Shown here piece by piece: positions 37,195-46,208 of a stretch of 64,000 nt of DNA. Position 1 is the first letter of the stretch, and the number at the start of each line of letters is the position of its first letter. Where the stretch lies: contig NZ_PTXN01000002.1 of NCBI RefSeq assembly GCF_012726345.1, forward strand, positions 434,001 through 498,000, written 5' to 3'. Under the pieces are notes generated by a model. The model did not search any database, was not told where the DNA came from, and worked only from the letters and a program-made list of their open reading frames with translations. The DNA comes from Marinomonas sp. UCMA 3892. GTDB taxonomy: Bacteria; Pseudomonadota; Gammaproteobacteria; Pseudomonadales; Marinomonadaceae. The position numbers were made by a program, and so were the translations under genes.

Positions 37195-38076
37195 ATGAAC
37201 GTCAAACAAGTACGAGCCTTCCTCGCTGTCGCTCAATCAATGAGTTTTGCCAGCGCAGCCACACAATTACATTTGTCACAACCTGCACTGAGTTTATCTA
37301 TTAAAAGCCTAGAAGATAATTTAGGTGGGAAGTTGCTGACTCGCACGACACGTCACATTGCGTTGACACCAGAGGGCGAAGCCTTGCTGCCAATCGCCAG
37401 GCGGTTATTAGCACAATGGGAAAATGCTGAAGACGAGATGAAGCAACGTTTTGCCTTACAGCTTGGCAAAATCACCATTGCTTCCATGCCATCCTTTGCT
37501 GCTTCGTTGCTGCCAAAAGCCATTCGTAATTACCATGCTTCGTACCCCAATATTCAGGTCGCCATAGACGATGTGTTATCCGATGTAGTAGTAGAAATGG
37601 TGCGGAACAACCAAGTGGAACTAGGAATTTCCTTCGAACCCAGTACTCCTATGGATTTGTCTTTCTATCCGCTCTATGAAGACAGGTTCATCGCGATTTT
37701 GCCAAAAGATCATCCACTAGAAGAACAAGACACGATTTGTTGGCAGGCACTTTTAGAATACGATTTCATCACCTTACAACGCCCTTCTAGCGTTCGCGCC
37801 ATGATAGAAAGCACACTCCATGAGGCAGGCATCGAACTCAATGTGGCGTTTGATGCTCACCAACTTGCTACGGTGGGACGTATGGTCAGCGAGGGTATGG
37901 GCGTGGCTGTTGTCCCTGCGCTGTGCCGACAACAAGCCATAGAACAAGGCGCAATCTGCCGTCCCGTTATAGCACCCGAAATTCGCCGCCGCGTTGGCGT
38001 GATTTGCCAACCCAGATCCAACCTATCTATCGCCGCAGCAGCAATGCTAGATGTGCTGATCAATACTTATGCTTGA
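37195..38076 (+). CDS. LysR-family regulator divergent from ato operon
   Basis: 293 residues from the ATG at 37195 (MNVKQVRAFLAVAQ), preceded by AAAGAAG; an upstream in-frame ATG adds 20 atypical residues. Winged HTH (SFASAATQLHLSQPALSLSIKSLEDNLGGKLL) and LysR effector domain are present. It is divergent from atoD with a 128-bp shared promoter region that contains an AT-rich palindrome (AAATTAATTAAATTT). Likely regulates atoDABE. Confidence 0.85.
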   Translation: MNVKQVRAFLAVAQSMSFASAATQLHLSQPALSLSIKSLEDNLGGKLLTRTTRHIALTPEGEALLPIARRLLAQWENAEDEMKQRFALQLGKITIASMPSFAASLLPKAIRNYHASYPNIQVAIDDVLSDVVVEMVRNNQVELGISFEPSTPMDLSFYPLYEDRFIAILPKDHPLEEQDTICWQALLEYDFITLQRPSSVRAMIESTLHEAGIELNVAFDAHQLATVGRMVSEGMGVAVVPALCRQQAIEQGAICRPVIAPEIRRRVGVICQPRSNLSIAAAAMLDVLINTYA

Positions 38077-38102
38077 TAGGTTTTTATCTGAATGTATAAA
38101 AA

Positions 38103-39014
38103 CTATTCTGTTAGCTTAGCCACTGCGGCAAGCATCAGCTGTCTCAACCAGATAATCCCCAAATCTGCATGTTGATACTTATGCCACTGCATACTTTCCC
38201 TTAGTAGAGGCAATTTAACAGGCGTTGCAAAGGATTTTAAAGCCATTCCTTGCGAAATAGATTTATCAACTAAGCGCTTTTGCAATGTGGCAATTAAATT
38301 GGTTCCAACGACTAAGCTAGGGATACAAGAAAAGCTATAAGTACGAACATCTATTCGGCGCGATACTCCCTTAATTTTATAGGCATGAGTTTCAAAGGAT
38401 GGATTGGAATTAGGTGGTTGCATACAAATATGACCCGCCGACATAAAAGCGTCCATCGTCATTCCCTTTTTTGATAGCTCACTTTGATCCCATACGACAC
38501 AGACAAATTCGTCAGTGATTAAGGGCTCGCTTAGATGATAATCCGAACAAAAAATTTCTGGTAAAATCAATAGGTCTGCTTCACCTCGATCTAGCTCGTT
38601 CTTTGGATCACTCACCTGAGGAAGAAAATTTAACTTCACAGTACAGCCTTGCTCTTGTGTCATCTCAATCACATAAGGAATAAGCGTATGCAGCATATAA
38701 TCGGACACACAAATGCGAAACTCACGATCAGATGAGGTTGGATCAAACCCTGGTTTAAGCATGATAGATGCGTCTATTTTTACCAAGATGTCACGAATCG
38801 GCTCTTCCAACTGTTCTGCAAGAGGACTTAATACCATCTTACGACCCGTTTGAATCAATAAATCATCGTTAAAATAGCGACGTAGACGAGATAAAGAACT
38901 ACTCATCGCTGATTGGCTCAAGTGCAACTCTTCGGCAGCCATACTCACATTCTGATTACGAATTAAAGCATCTAATGCCACTAATAAATTCAGGTCAAGT
39001 TTTCGAAAATGCAT
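38103..39014 (-). CDS. LysR-family regulator (NodD/LeuO-like N-terminus)
   Basis: 303 residues. The N-terminus MHFRKLDLNLLVALDALIRNQNVSMAAEELHLSQSAMS is of the NodD/NahR/LeuO style, followed by the effector domain. It is convergent with the previous LysR gene and divergent from the porin gene across 501 bases. The NodD/NahR subgroup often senses aromatic compounds, so it could control the porin/GH3 genes or an aromatic target, but no operator was recognised. Confidence 0.83.
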   Translation of the reverse strand: MHFRKLDLNLLVALDALIRNQNVSMAAEELHLSQSAMSSSLSRLRRYFNDDLLIQTGRKMVLSPLAEQLEEPIRDILVKIDASIMLKPGFDPTSSDREFRICVSDYMLHTLIPYVIEMTQEQGCTVKLNFLPQVSDPKNELDRGEADLLILPEIFCSDYHLSEPLITDEFVCVVWDQSELSKKGMTMDAFMSAGHICMQPPNSNPSFETHAYKIKGVSRRIDVRTYSFSCIPSLVVGTNLIATLQKRLVDKSISQGMALKSFATPVKLPLLRESMQWHKYQHADLGIIWLRQLMLAAVAKLTE

Positions 39015-39515
39015 TGTTTTTATTCTCTTTTTTTCACTTTTAGCACATTGGTAATGTATGAAATACCACGTATTTTTTCTTTAATCTGACTTGTTATTGT
39101 CACAATGGTCAAATCGATACCATAGATACGTAATAGAGATATTATTCATTTAAAGAATATTATTTTTTTATCTAACATGATTCGTATCAAAGGTTATGAC
39201 TTGCTTAGCCTCCGTATTTATGTACAGCCACGCAAGCTAATTTATTCGCAATAAAAATAATAATTTGGAGTCAATATGATGGACCTACTTTTCCCTAAGT
39301 TGCTAAAAACGCCTGCTGTTCAACTCAAATACTCCAAAAATCCAATCAAAACCTTCAGCCCACGTTAGTGCCCACTGAGCAAACAATCTTCCCTATAAAT
39401 CTACTGCCTTAGCTTTGTAGGTTATGAAATTCAGCTTGGCGCTCATTAATGCCCATGCGGTGGGCACCTTATTTCTAAAAATGCCAAAAACATAAAAATA
39501 AAAAGAGAGAAAAGC
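39015..39515. other. 501-base leader region before the porin gene
   Basis: This is the longest gene-free stretch. It holds a 30-codon open frame (39276-39368), an inverted repeat GTGCCCAC/GTGGGCAC (39368-39375 with 39460-39467), and a competing local hairpin GCCCA/TGGGC (39451-39465). The layout suggests a long 5' leader. No known riboswitch was recognised. Confidence 0.5.
39276..39368 (+). CDS. Possible 30-residue leader peptide
   Basis: The ATG at 39276 is five bases after GGAG, a better ribosome-binding site than most genes here, and is followed by a second ATG. The frame has 30 codons and is Lys/Pro-rich (MMDLLFPKLLKT ... KNPIKTFSPR). Its stop codon overlaps the upstream arm of a long-range inverted repeat. 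No homologue is recognised; it may be a regulatory leader or chance. Confidence 0.35.
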   Translation: MMDLLFPKLLKTPAVQLKYSKNPIKTFSPR

Positions 39516-40811
39516 ATGAAAAAAACTGCTATTGCACTATGTATGTTATCGCCTATCACTTACGTAAACGCCGGTGTATTGGATTTTTTAACAGAAAGTA
39601 ATCATAAGTTTGGACTTAAAAACTTCTATGACAATGTTCAAAGTGGACGTAATGATCGAACTGGGAAGTCAGATATATTTAACTGGGTACAATCTGCTTC
39701 GTATGATTTTGATTCTGTGTATGTAGATGATCATTATGGTTTCAATCTAGGGTTACTTGCCGTTGAGCCGCTTGATTACGGTAAGATCTTTTTTGCTAAA
39801 AGCATTGCTCAGGTGAAAGTAGACGATAAGGGTCAACGAAGTGCTGAAGGCTTTAATAAAGTTACCGAAGCATTTTTAAAACAAAAGTTTACGACGGATG
39901 ACAATATTAATGTCAATTTGTATGAAGGTCTTCGTGTGCTAAAGAATTTTGGCGCGGTCTCACGTGAAGGTAGTGTTACTTCTAGTGCCTACTACGGTAT
40001 TACAGCAGAGGTAACAGCAAAAAAATGGGATATGAAAGTGGGCTATTTAACAGAATACAGCTCACCTAATGACTCAGATACAGAGGAATTACTAACCAAA
40101 GATAACAAACCAATAGATTTCATCTATACCATAGCTGCTGGCTACAACAATGATGGCGAATCTTTCCAGTATTACATCGGTGAAGGCCAAGACTACTTAA
40201 GAAGTCAGTCCTTTGGTTATAGTAAAAAGCTGACAGGTAAAAAAATCTCCGCAAAACTAGTTTATGTGGACGCGCTATCTAAATATAAAGCCCTATCTGA
40301 TCAAAATCGTTACTTCGATGACAATGCCTACATTGCAGAAATAAAAACAGACTTCTTTTTATCTTCTGGTATTTTTTCTCTAGGTTACGCTTATGTTTCG
40401 GCAAAAAGAGAAAGCAGCTTAGGCCGATTTGAAAATAACCTTTCAAACAATTCGTATGGTGAAGATAGCAATCTCGCGAGTGGCTTGACTAAAGATTTCT
40501 ATAACGACCAAGAGAACGTCTTATTAGCCAGTTACTTCCATCGGTACAACCAAGAAATAAGGTTAGGGCTGATCGCCCGTTATGGTTTTAACTTCGAATA
40601 TAAAGGGCAGGACTTATACGAATATGAATTGGGCGGTGCTATTTTTTATACACCTACGTCAGTTCCAGGGCTTGAACTAAGCCTTAAAGGTGGACCAAAT
40701 TCATCTTTCCGTCGTGGCAGAAGTGACAATACCCCCTACTTAGACAGTAATGGAAAAACGAACAATTTTGATGGCACAACCGTTATGGCAAAAATCAGCT
40801 ACGACTTCTAA
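39516..40811 (+). CDS. OprD-family outer-membrane porin
   Basis: 431 residues. Signal peptide (about 1-19, ending VNA). The first mature strands GVLDFLTESNHKFGLKNFYDN and the Asn/Asp- and aromatic-rich alternating strands match the OprD/BenF/chitoporin family, ending in a typical C-terminal Phe (AKISYDF). OprD members take up organic acids or aromatic acids such as benzoate (BenF); the ligand here is not deducible. GAGAG precedes the ATG. The GH3 lipoprotein gene follows 35 bases later. Confidence 0.82.
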   Translation: MKKTAIALCMLSPITYVNAGVLDFLTESNHKFGLKNFYDNVQSGRNDRTGKSDIFNWVQSASYDFDSVYVDDHYGFNLGLLAVEPLDYGKIFFAKSIAQVKVDDKGQRSAEGFNKVTEAFLKQKFTTDDNINVNLYEGLRVLKNFGAVSREGSVTSSAYYGITAEVTAKKWDMKVGYLTEYSSPNDSDTEELLTKDNKPIDFIYTIAAGYNNDGESFQYYIGEGQDYLRSQSFGYSKKLTGKKISAKLVYVDALSKYKALSDQNRYFDDNAYIAEIKTDFFLSSGIFSLGYAYVSAKRESSLGRFENNLSNNSYGEDSNLASGLTKDFYNDQENVLLASYFHRYNQEIRLGLIARYGFNFEYKGQDLYEYELGGAIFYTPTSVPGLELSLKGGPNSSFRRGRSDNTPYLDSNGKTNNFDGTTVMAKISYDF

Positions 40812-40846
40812 TTTTTCTTTTGTACGGTTAAAGCGAGAAAATAAAA

Positions 40847-43111
40847 ATGATAAAACCAACAACCAAATTCATGGGGCATTTATTGCTCCTCAGTAGTGCG
40901 ACAGTACTGCTAACGGGCTGCGTTACTAGCCCTCAAGGCAATTTCACCGAAAATACTAATATCAAACAAACTAACTTAGTAAGCAAAATCAAACCTAAGT
41001 TATCTATTGATGGCTTAACATTTAAAGACCTAAATCAAAATGGCCACCTAGACCCATATGAAGATTGGCGTCTCCCGACACAGCTTCGAGTCAATGACCT
41101 AATCAGCCAAATGACACTACAAGAAAAAGCGGGCTTAATGCTAATTGATACTCTAAACAGCGGCTGTGAAGGCTTGCCGCAAGACACCGCAGAGCACTAT
41201 ATAAAAAAGCAAGAAATGCGCCGTTTTATCTTTCGCAACGTGGTCACTAACGATAACAGATGTGGACCAGATCGAGGTATTTTTGCAGGATCATCCTTAA
41301 CACCTGCAGAATCCGCGTTCTATATGAACCAAATCCAAGAAATGGCTGAAAACAGCCGTTTAGGCATTCCTGTTTTACAGAAATCCAATGCACGAAACCA
41401 TTTTGATAAAGACCCGAAAGTGGGTATTAATGAAGCTGCTGGCGCATTTACCCAATTCCCTAAAGAGCCAGGTTTAGCCGCAGCAGTTTTGGGCGAAGAA
41501 GCACTTCACCCAGGAAAAGGCATGGAGATAATTAAAACCTTTTCAGAAGTAACTGGCAGCGAGTGGCGCTCTATTGGACTACGCGGTATGTACGGTTACA
41601 TGGCAGACCTTGGTACCGAACCTCGCTGGCACCGTTTCCATGAAACATTCACTGAAAATGCTGACCTTGATGCGAGCATCATGACTGAATTAGTAAAAGG
41701 TTTGCAAGGTGGGCCGGTCAATCCAGATACAAATATCGCTTTAACACTTAAACATTTCCCAGGCGGTGGTCCACAGGAAATGGGACTAGATCCGCACTAT
41801 TCCTTTGGTAAAAACCAAGTTTATCCAGCTGGGCAGTTTGAAGAGCACCTTAAACCTTTCCAAGCAGCAATTGATGCTGGTGTCTCTTCTATCATGCCTT
41901 ACTATGGAGTCCCGATTGACGTTGTCCACAATGGTGTGAAGTATGAGCAGCTAGGTTCATCATTCTCTAAACAAATTGTTACTGATTTATTACGTGGCGA
42001 GCTGGGATTTAAAGGTTATGTGAATACTGACACAGGAATAGTTGATGCTAGAGCCTGGGGATTGGAAGATAAAACTGTGCCGGAACGTGTCGCCCAGTCT
42101 ATCAAAGCCGGGGCCGATACTATTTCTGGATTCCACGATGTGAAAACCATTACAGACTTGGTGGATCAAAAACTACTGACAGAAGCTCGTATCAATGAAT
42201 CTGCAAAACGTCTATTAGCACCTATGTTTAATTTAGGTTTATTTGAAAACCCTTATGTAACAAGCGATTTGGCTCAACACATCATAGGCAATGAAAACCA
42301 TCAGAATAAAGCCATGGATATTATGCGAAAGTCCATTGTTTTACTGCAAAATAATAACCTATCTGACAACACTAAAGTGCTACCAATTAAACACGGCGCT
42401 CACCTTTATGTTATGGGTATGGCACCAAAAGACGTTAAATCATATGGCTATAACGTTGTTAATGGAGAACCAACAGACACCAATGGCAAGGCTCTACCAA
42501 GGCCAAGCGCAAAAGGCAGTGACTATGCTTTAATCAGAGTCGAAGTCAAAAATGCCAGTCCGTTATTACGTAGCTATCGTTCAAGAGATGCGGCTACAGG
42601 AAATAACCCAAAACTGATCAATCCACTTACAAATCAAACATGGGGAGCAGAAGATCCATGCAATATGCATCCAGACATTAATCGTTTGTGTGTTGATGAT
42701 ATGTTTGGGCTAGGATTAATATTTGGTGGCGCTGTTCCATGGGAAGTAAATAACCTTTCTTTTACTAGCATGGCCGCTTCCGATTCGTGGAAAATCTCAC
42801 CATCTTTAGAAGAGATACAAGCTGTGATGAAAGAAGTCGGTGCCGAAAACACCATTCTTAACATCTACTTTCGTAATCCTTATGTACTCGATGAGGCAAG
42901 TGGCTTGAAAAAAGCTGGCGCTATTTTGGCAGGCTTTGGAGTCAACAACAAAGCACTTATGGACGTTATCTCCGGACGTTTTTCACCACAAGGCAAGCTG
43001 CCATTTGCTCTACCTAATAACCTAACAGCTGTCATTGAAAACGATCCAGATGCACCAGGCTACGCGAAAAAAGACACCTTGTTTGATTACAATTTTGGCT
43101 TAACTTATTAG
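40847..43111 (+). CDS. Glycoside hydrolase family 3 lipoprotein
   Basis: 754 residues. A lipoprotein signal with lipobox LLTGC (Cys about residue 25) anchors it in the outer membrane or periplasm. The GH3 N-terminal barrel includes MTLQEKAGLML, TLKHFPGGGPQEMGLDPHYSFGKN and GFKGYVNTDTGI, where the Asp corresponds to the GH3 nucleophile position (SDW/TDT variant). The GH3 C-terminal domain follows (MRKSIVLLQNNN, VLPIKHGAHLYVMG, SPQGKLPFALP). Predicted to be a beta-glucosidase-like exo-hydrolase. It is probably co-transcribed with the porin, which could import the released products. Confidence 0.87.
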   Translation: MIKPTTKFMGHLLLLSSATVLLTGCVTSPQGNFTENTNIKQTNLVSKIKPKLSIDGLTFKDLNQNGHLDPYEDWRLPTQLRVNDLISQMTLQEKAGLMLIDTLNSGCEGLPQDTAEHYIKKQEMRRFIFRNVVTNDNRCGPDRGIFAGSSLTPAESAFYMNQIQEMAENSRLGIPVLQKSNARNHFDKDPKVGINEAAGAFTQFPKEPGLAAAVLGEEALHPGKGMEIIKTFSEVTGSEWRSIGLRGMYGYMADLGTEPRWHRFHETFTENADLDASIMTELVKGLQGGPVNPDTNIALTLKHFPGGGPQEMGLDPHYSFGKNQVYPAGQFEEHLKPFQAAIDAGVSSIMPYYGVPIDVVHNGVKYEQLGSSFSKQIVTDLLRGELGFKGYVNTDTGIVDARAWGLEDKTVPERVAQSIKAGADTISGFHDVKTITDLVDQKLLTEARINESAKRLLAPMFNLGLFENPYVTSDLAQHIIGNENHQNKAMDIMRKSIVLLQNNNLSDNTKVLPIKHGAHLYVMGMAPKDVKSYGYNVVNGEPTDTNGKALPRPSAKGSDYALIRVEVKNASPLLRSYRSRDAATGNNPKLINPLTNQTWGAEDPCNMHPDINRLCVDDMFGLGLIFGGAVPWEVNNLSFTSMAASDSWKISPSLEEIQAVMKEVGAENTILNIYFRNPYVLDEASGLKKAGAILAGFGVNNKALMDVISGRFSPQGKLPFALPNNLTAVIENDPDAPGYAKKDTLFDYNFGLTY

Positions 43112-43155
43112 TATGCTTAATAAATCGACTGAATTGTTTTGATTGCTATTTTACA

Positions 43156-43184
43156 AAATGACGCTTTTATCATAAGCGTCATTT
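43156..43184. terminator. Intrinsic terminator after GH3 gene
   Basis: Eleven-bp stem AAATGACGCTT / AAGCGTCATTT (43156-43166 with 43174-43184), 7-base loop, A/T-rich flanks. Confidence 0.8.
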
Positions 43185-43330
43185 ATACCTTAACCGTAAA
43201 ACGCTTTCTTACAAGTTCACGTCGTTTTTAGCATGTTTCTATGTCGCTCTAAGGGCTACTCTTTATTTTCACTGGTGACAGAATAACCAGTCGTGCGCAC
43301 AACAAAAACAACAGTAAAAAGGATGTCGAT

Positions 43331-44524
43331 ATGAGTAATCATGCAAACCGCGGTGTTATTTATCAAGGTAACGGCACTGTCAAAGTAGAAGCAATCCCCT
43401 TTCCAGAACTTTCTATTGGCAAGCGCCGGTGTGATCACGGCGTTATTCTAAAAGTTGTTACAACTAACATTTGTGGTAGTGACCAACACATGGTTCGTGG
43501 TCGAACAACTGCAGAAAAAGGCTTGGTTCTTGGCCATGAAATCACTGGCGAAGTTATCGAATGTGGTCGCGATGTCGAATTTATCAAAGTCGGCGACTTA
43601 GTTTCTGTTCCTTTCAACATTGCTTGTGGCCGCTGCCGCAACTGTAAAGAAGGTAAAACAGGTATTTGTTTGAACGTAAACCCAGCTCGCCCAGGTGCGG
43701 CTTATGGCTACGTAGATATGGGTGGCTGGGTTGGCGGACAAGCTGACTACGTTATGGTGCCATACGCAGACTTTAACCTACTAAAATTCCCTGATAGAGA
43801 CCAGGCTCTGGAAAAAATCCAAGGCCTAACATTGCTTTCTGACATTCTTCCTACTGGTTACCATGGCTGCGTCACCGCTGGCGTGGGTCCAGGTTCTACC
43901 GTTTATATCGCGGGCGCTGGCCCTGTTGGTCTAGCCGCAGCGGCATCCGCTCACCTACTTGGCGCAGCTTGTGTCATCGTCGGTGACATGGTGGAAGATC
44001 GTCTAAACCAAGCACGTTCTTTCGGCTGTGAAACAATCGACCTAACTCAAGAAGGCGATATCCAAGACAAAATTGAAGCAATTCTTGGTGACCGCGAAGT
44101 CGATGCTTTTGTCGATTGCGTGGGCTTTGAAGCACATGCTTGTGGTTGCAACCACCATCAAGAATCCCCTGCTGTTGTTCTAAACTCTGCTATGCAGATG
44201 ACACGTGCTGGTGGACAAATTGGTATCCCAGGTCTGTACGTAACAGAAGATCCAGGTGCGGTTGACGCTGCTGCTAAGCAAGGTAGCTTGAGCATGCGCT
44301 TTGGTCTAGGTTGGGCGAAATCTCACTCATTGCATACCGGACAATGTCCTGTTATGAAATACCATCGCCAACTAATGCAAGCCATCTTGTTTGATAAGAT
44401 CGACATTGCTAAAGCAGTTAACGTACAAATGATTTCACTTGATCAAGCACCACAAGGTTATGCTGACTTTGATGGCGGCGCAGCGAAGAAATTCGTTATC
44501 GATCCACACAAAATGGTAAGTTAA
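43331..44524 (+). CDS. fdhA: Formaldehyde dehydrogenase, glutathione-independent
   Basis: 397 residues. Zinc-dependent medium-chain dehydrogenase of the Pseudomonas putida FdhA type: NICGSDQHMVRGR (catalytic Cys), VLGHEITGEV (His-Glu), structural zinc loop CGRCRNCKEGKTGIC, the long insertion with AAYGYVDMGGWVGGQADYV, and coenzyme motif GAGPVG. It oxidises formaldehyde to formate with bound NAD, without glutathione. It is monocistronic, ended by a strong terminator. Codon use is more biased than its neighbours by eye, suggesting high expression. Confidence 0.94.
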   Translation: MSNHANRGVIYQGNGTVKVEAIPFPELSIGKRRCDHGVILKVVTTNICGSDQHMVRGRTTAEKGLVLGHEITGEVIECGRDVEFIKVGDLVSVPFNIACGRCRNCKEGKTGICLNVNPARPGAAYGYVDMGGWVGGQADYVMVPYADFNLLKFPDRDQALEKIQGLTLLSDILPTGYHGCVTAGVGPGSTVYIAGAGPVGLAAAASAHLLGAACVIVGDMVEDRLNQARSFGCETIDLTQEGDIQDKIEAILGDREVDAFVDCVGFEAHACGCNHHQESPAVVLNSAMQMTRAGGQIGIPGLYVTEDPGAVDAAAKQGSLSMRFGLGWAKSHSLHTGQCPVMKYHRQLMQAILFDKIDIAKAVNVQMISLDQAPQGYADFDGGAAKKFVIDPHKMVS

Positions 44525-44559
44525 ACCTGCTTCATATTTAAAGATCTAGTTTGAACTGG

Positions 44560-44601
44560 CCTTGCCCTGCTAACCCTAGTTAGCAGGGCAAGGTTTTTTT
44601 T
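44560..44601 (+). terminator. Intrinsic terminator after fdhA
   Basis: A 15-bp stem (44560-44574 with 44579-44593; CCTTGCCCTGCTAAC paired), CCTA loop, then eight T (44594-44601). Confidence 0.95.
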
Positions 44602-44606
44602 GGGTT

Positions 44607-46133
44607 TCAACGGGAGAAATATTGAGCTTTAAATCGGACTAACACCTTAGGCAAATGCTCGGGTAAATCTTCTGCAATCAGACCAATACCCACTTCATTG
44701 CCAACTTCACCATGCAACCAAACCGCGGCGGCAGCCGCATCAAATGGCGACATTCCCTGAGCCAACAATCCAGCAATAAACCCAGCCAATACATCACCAG
44801 AACCACCTGTTGCCAAATCCGCAGGCGCATTTGAATTGATAATCGCTCGTCCATCAGGTGCCGCAATCACGGTATCCGCGCCTTTCAATACCACCACAGC
44901 ACCGCTTTGTTTAGCAGCAAGTCGAGCACGCGTTAATTTATCATTAGGATGTTGTTGATTGATTTCAGGAAATAGCCGCGCAAACTCGCCTTCGTGAGGT
45001 GTCATCACACAAGGACAATTTATGGCATCAAAGAGTATTTGCGGATCATTAGCGAAAGCACTGAGCGCATCCGCATCGAGGACGACCGCACGATCAGCCT
45101 TAAGCGCAGTCATCACCATTTTACGTGTGCGGATGCTTTCAAACCCCGCCAGCCCGGCTCCCGGGCCAACCACAATGGCATTATGACGAGCGTCTAATAA
45201 CAACTCTTCAAAATCCTCCGCTTCTTGTGTCTGTTCTAGCTTGGCCACCATGATGCTAGTTAATGCACTCGCGTAAACAGGCCATGCTTTAATGGGGACA
45301 GCGAGTGTCACTAAACCCGCGCCAATTCGCATAGCACCACGAGCCGTTAAACGACTCGCACCAGTGATGCTTTCACCACCGTACACAACTGCATGTCCAC
45401 GGTGAAATTTGTGCCCATCCAATCTTGGCCAAGGGTAATCTCGATACCAAAGCTCTGGGCTGTTCTGCCATGCTTGAGCATTTAGCGCTTCTAACACAGT
45501 AACGGGAATACCAATATCAGCAACAACCAGCTCACCACACAAAGCACGACCTGGAAGCAGTAAATGCCCCGGCTTTTTGCGGAAAAAAGTCACGGTTAAT
45601 TCAGCGGGTGCAACAGCACCAAGCGCCGCCCCTGTTGTGCCATCCACGCCACTGGGTACGTCCACCGCGCAAATAGGCATATCACACTCAATCATGGCAT
45701 CGACCATGTCGCGAGCTTTGCCTTCTAAAGGGCAAGCCAAACCCGCACCAAACATGGCATCGATAACCAAATCGGTTTGCTCTAATAAATCGACAGAATA
45801 CTCTTCAACTTCACCTTGCCAAGCATGATAAAAATGCTCGGCTTCCGGAGATAACCTCTCCACAGAACCAAGAAAGGCTAAACGAACAGGCCAACCTGCC
45901 GAGCGTAAAATTTGAGCAATGACAAAACCATCTCCACCATTATTACCCGGTCCACACAAAACGAGTACAGAACACTTTGACCAGCGTTGAATCACGGCAT
46001 CCGCTACCGCTTTGCCCGCTGCGGCCATTAGATCTAACGCTGGCACGCCAGCCGCTACCGCCGCTTTATCTGCCACGCCCATTTCATTTGACGTTAGCAG
46101 CGTTTGCTGGAATCTAACTAGGCGGTTTGTCAT
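44607..46133 (-). CDS. nnr: Bifunctional NAD(P)H-hydrate epimerase / ADP-dependent dehydratase
   Basis: 508 residues, full length. The N-terminal YjeF epimerase domain (about 1-220) has VLCGPGNNGGDGFVIAQ and DAMFGAGL. The C-terminal ribokinase-like dehydratase domain has VVGPGAGL, VMTPHEGEFARL, VVLKGADTVIA and the phosphate-binding ATGGSGDVLAG. It repairs damaged NAD(P)HX, a housekeeping role. In E. coli it lies with tsaE and amiB, but not here, so its position is unusual yet functionally neutral. Confidence 0.95.
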   Translation of the reverse strand: MTNRLVRFQQTLLTSNEMGVADKAAVAAGVPALDLMAAAGKAVADAVIQRWSKCSVLVLCGPGNNGGDGFVIAQILRSAGWPVRLAFLGSVERLSPEAEHFYHAWQGEVEEYSVDLLEQTDLVIDAMFGAGLACPLEGKARDMVDAMIECDMPICAVDVPSGVDGTTGAALGAVAPAELTVTFFRKKPGHLLLPGRALCGELVVADIGIPVTVLEALNAQAWQNSPELWYRDYPWPRLDGHKFHRGHAVVYGGESITGASRLTARGAMRIGAGLVTLAVPIKAWPVYASALTSIMVAKLEQTQEAEDFEELLLDARHNAIVVGPGAGLAGFESIRTRKMVMTALKADRAVVLDADALSAFANDPQILFDAINCPCVMTPHEGEFARLFPEINQQHPNDKLTRARLAAKQSGAVVVLKGADTVIAAPDGRAIINSNAPADLATGGSGDVLAGFIAGLLAQGMSPFDAAAAAVWLHGEVGNEVGIGLIAEDLPEHLPKVLVRFKAQYFSR

Positions 46134-46208
46134 GTTTTATTTTCCTTTTACCATAAGTAGTGACTCGATAACTTGATGCTATCTTCTTTAAGGGTCAACT
46201 ACCTCAAA

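Noticed and set aside
39424..39495. 23-codon frame after the possible leader peptide
   Set aside because: Its ATG is too close to the only AGG-like sequence and its codons coincide with the hairpin region; too short to support as a gene.
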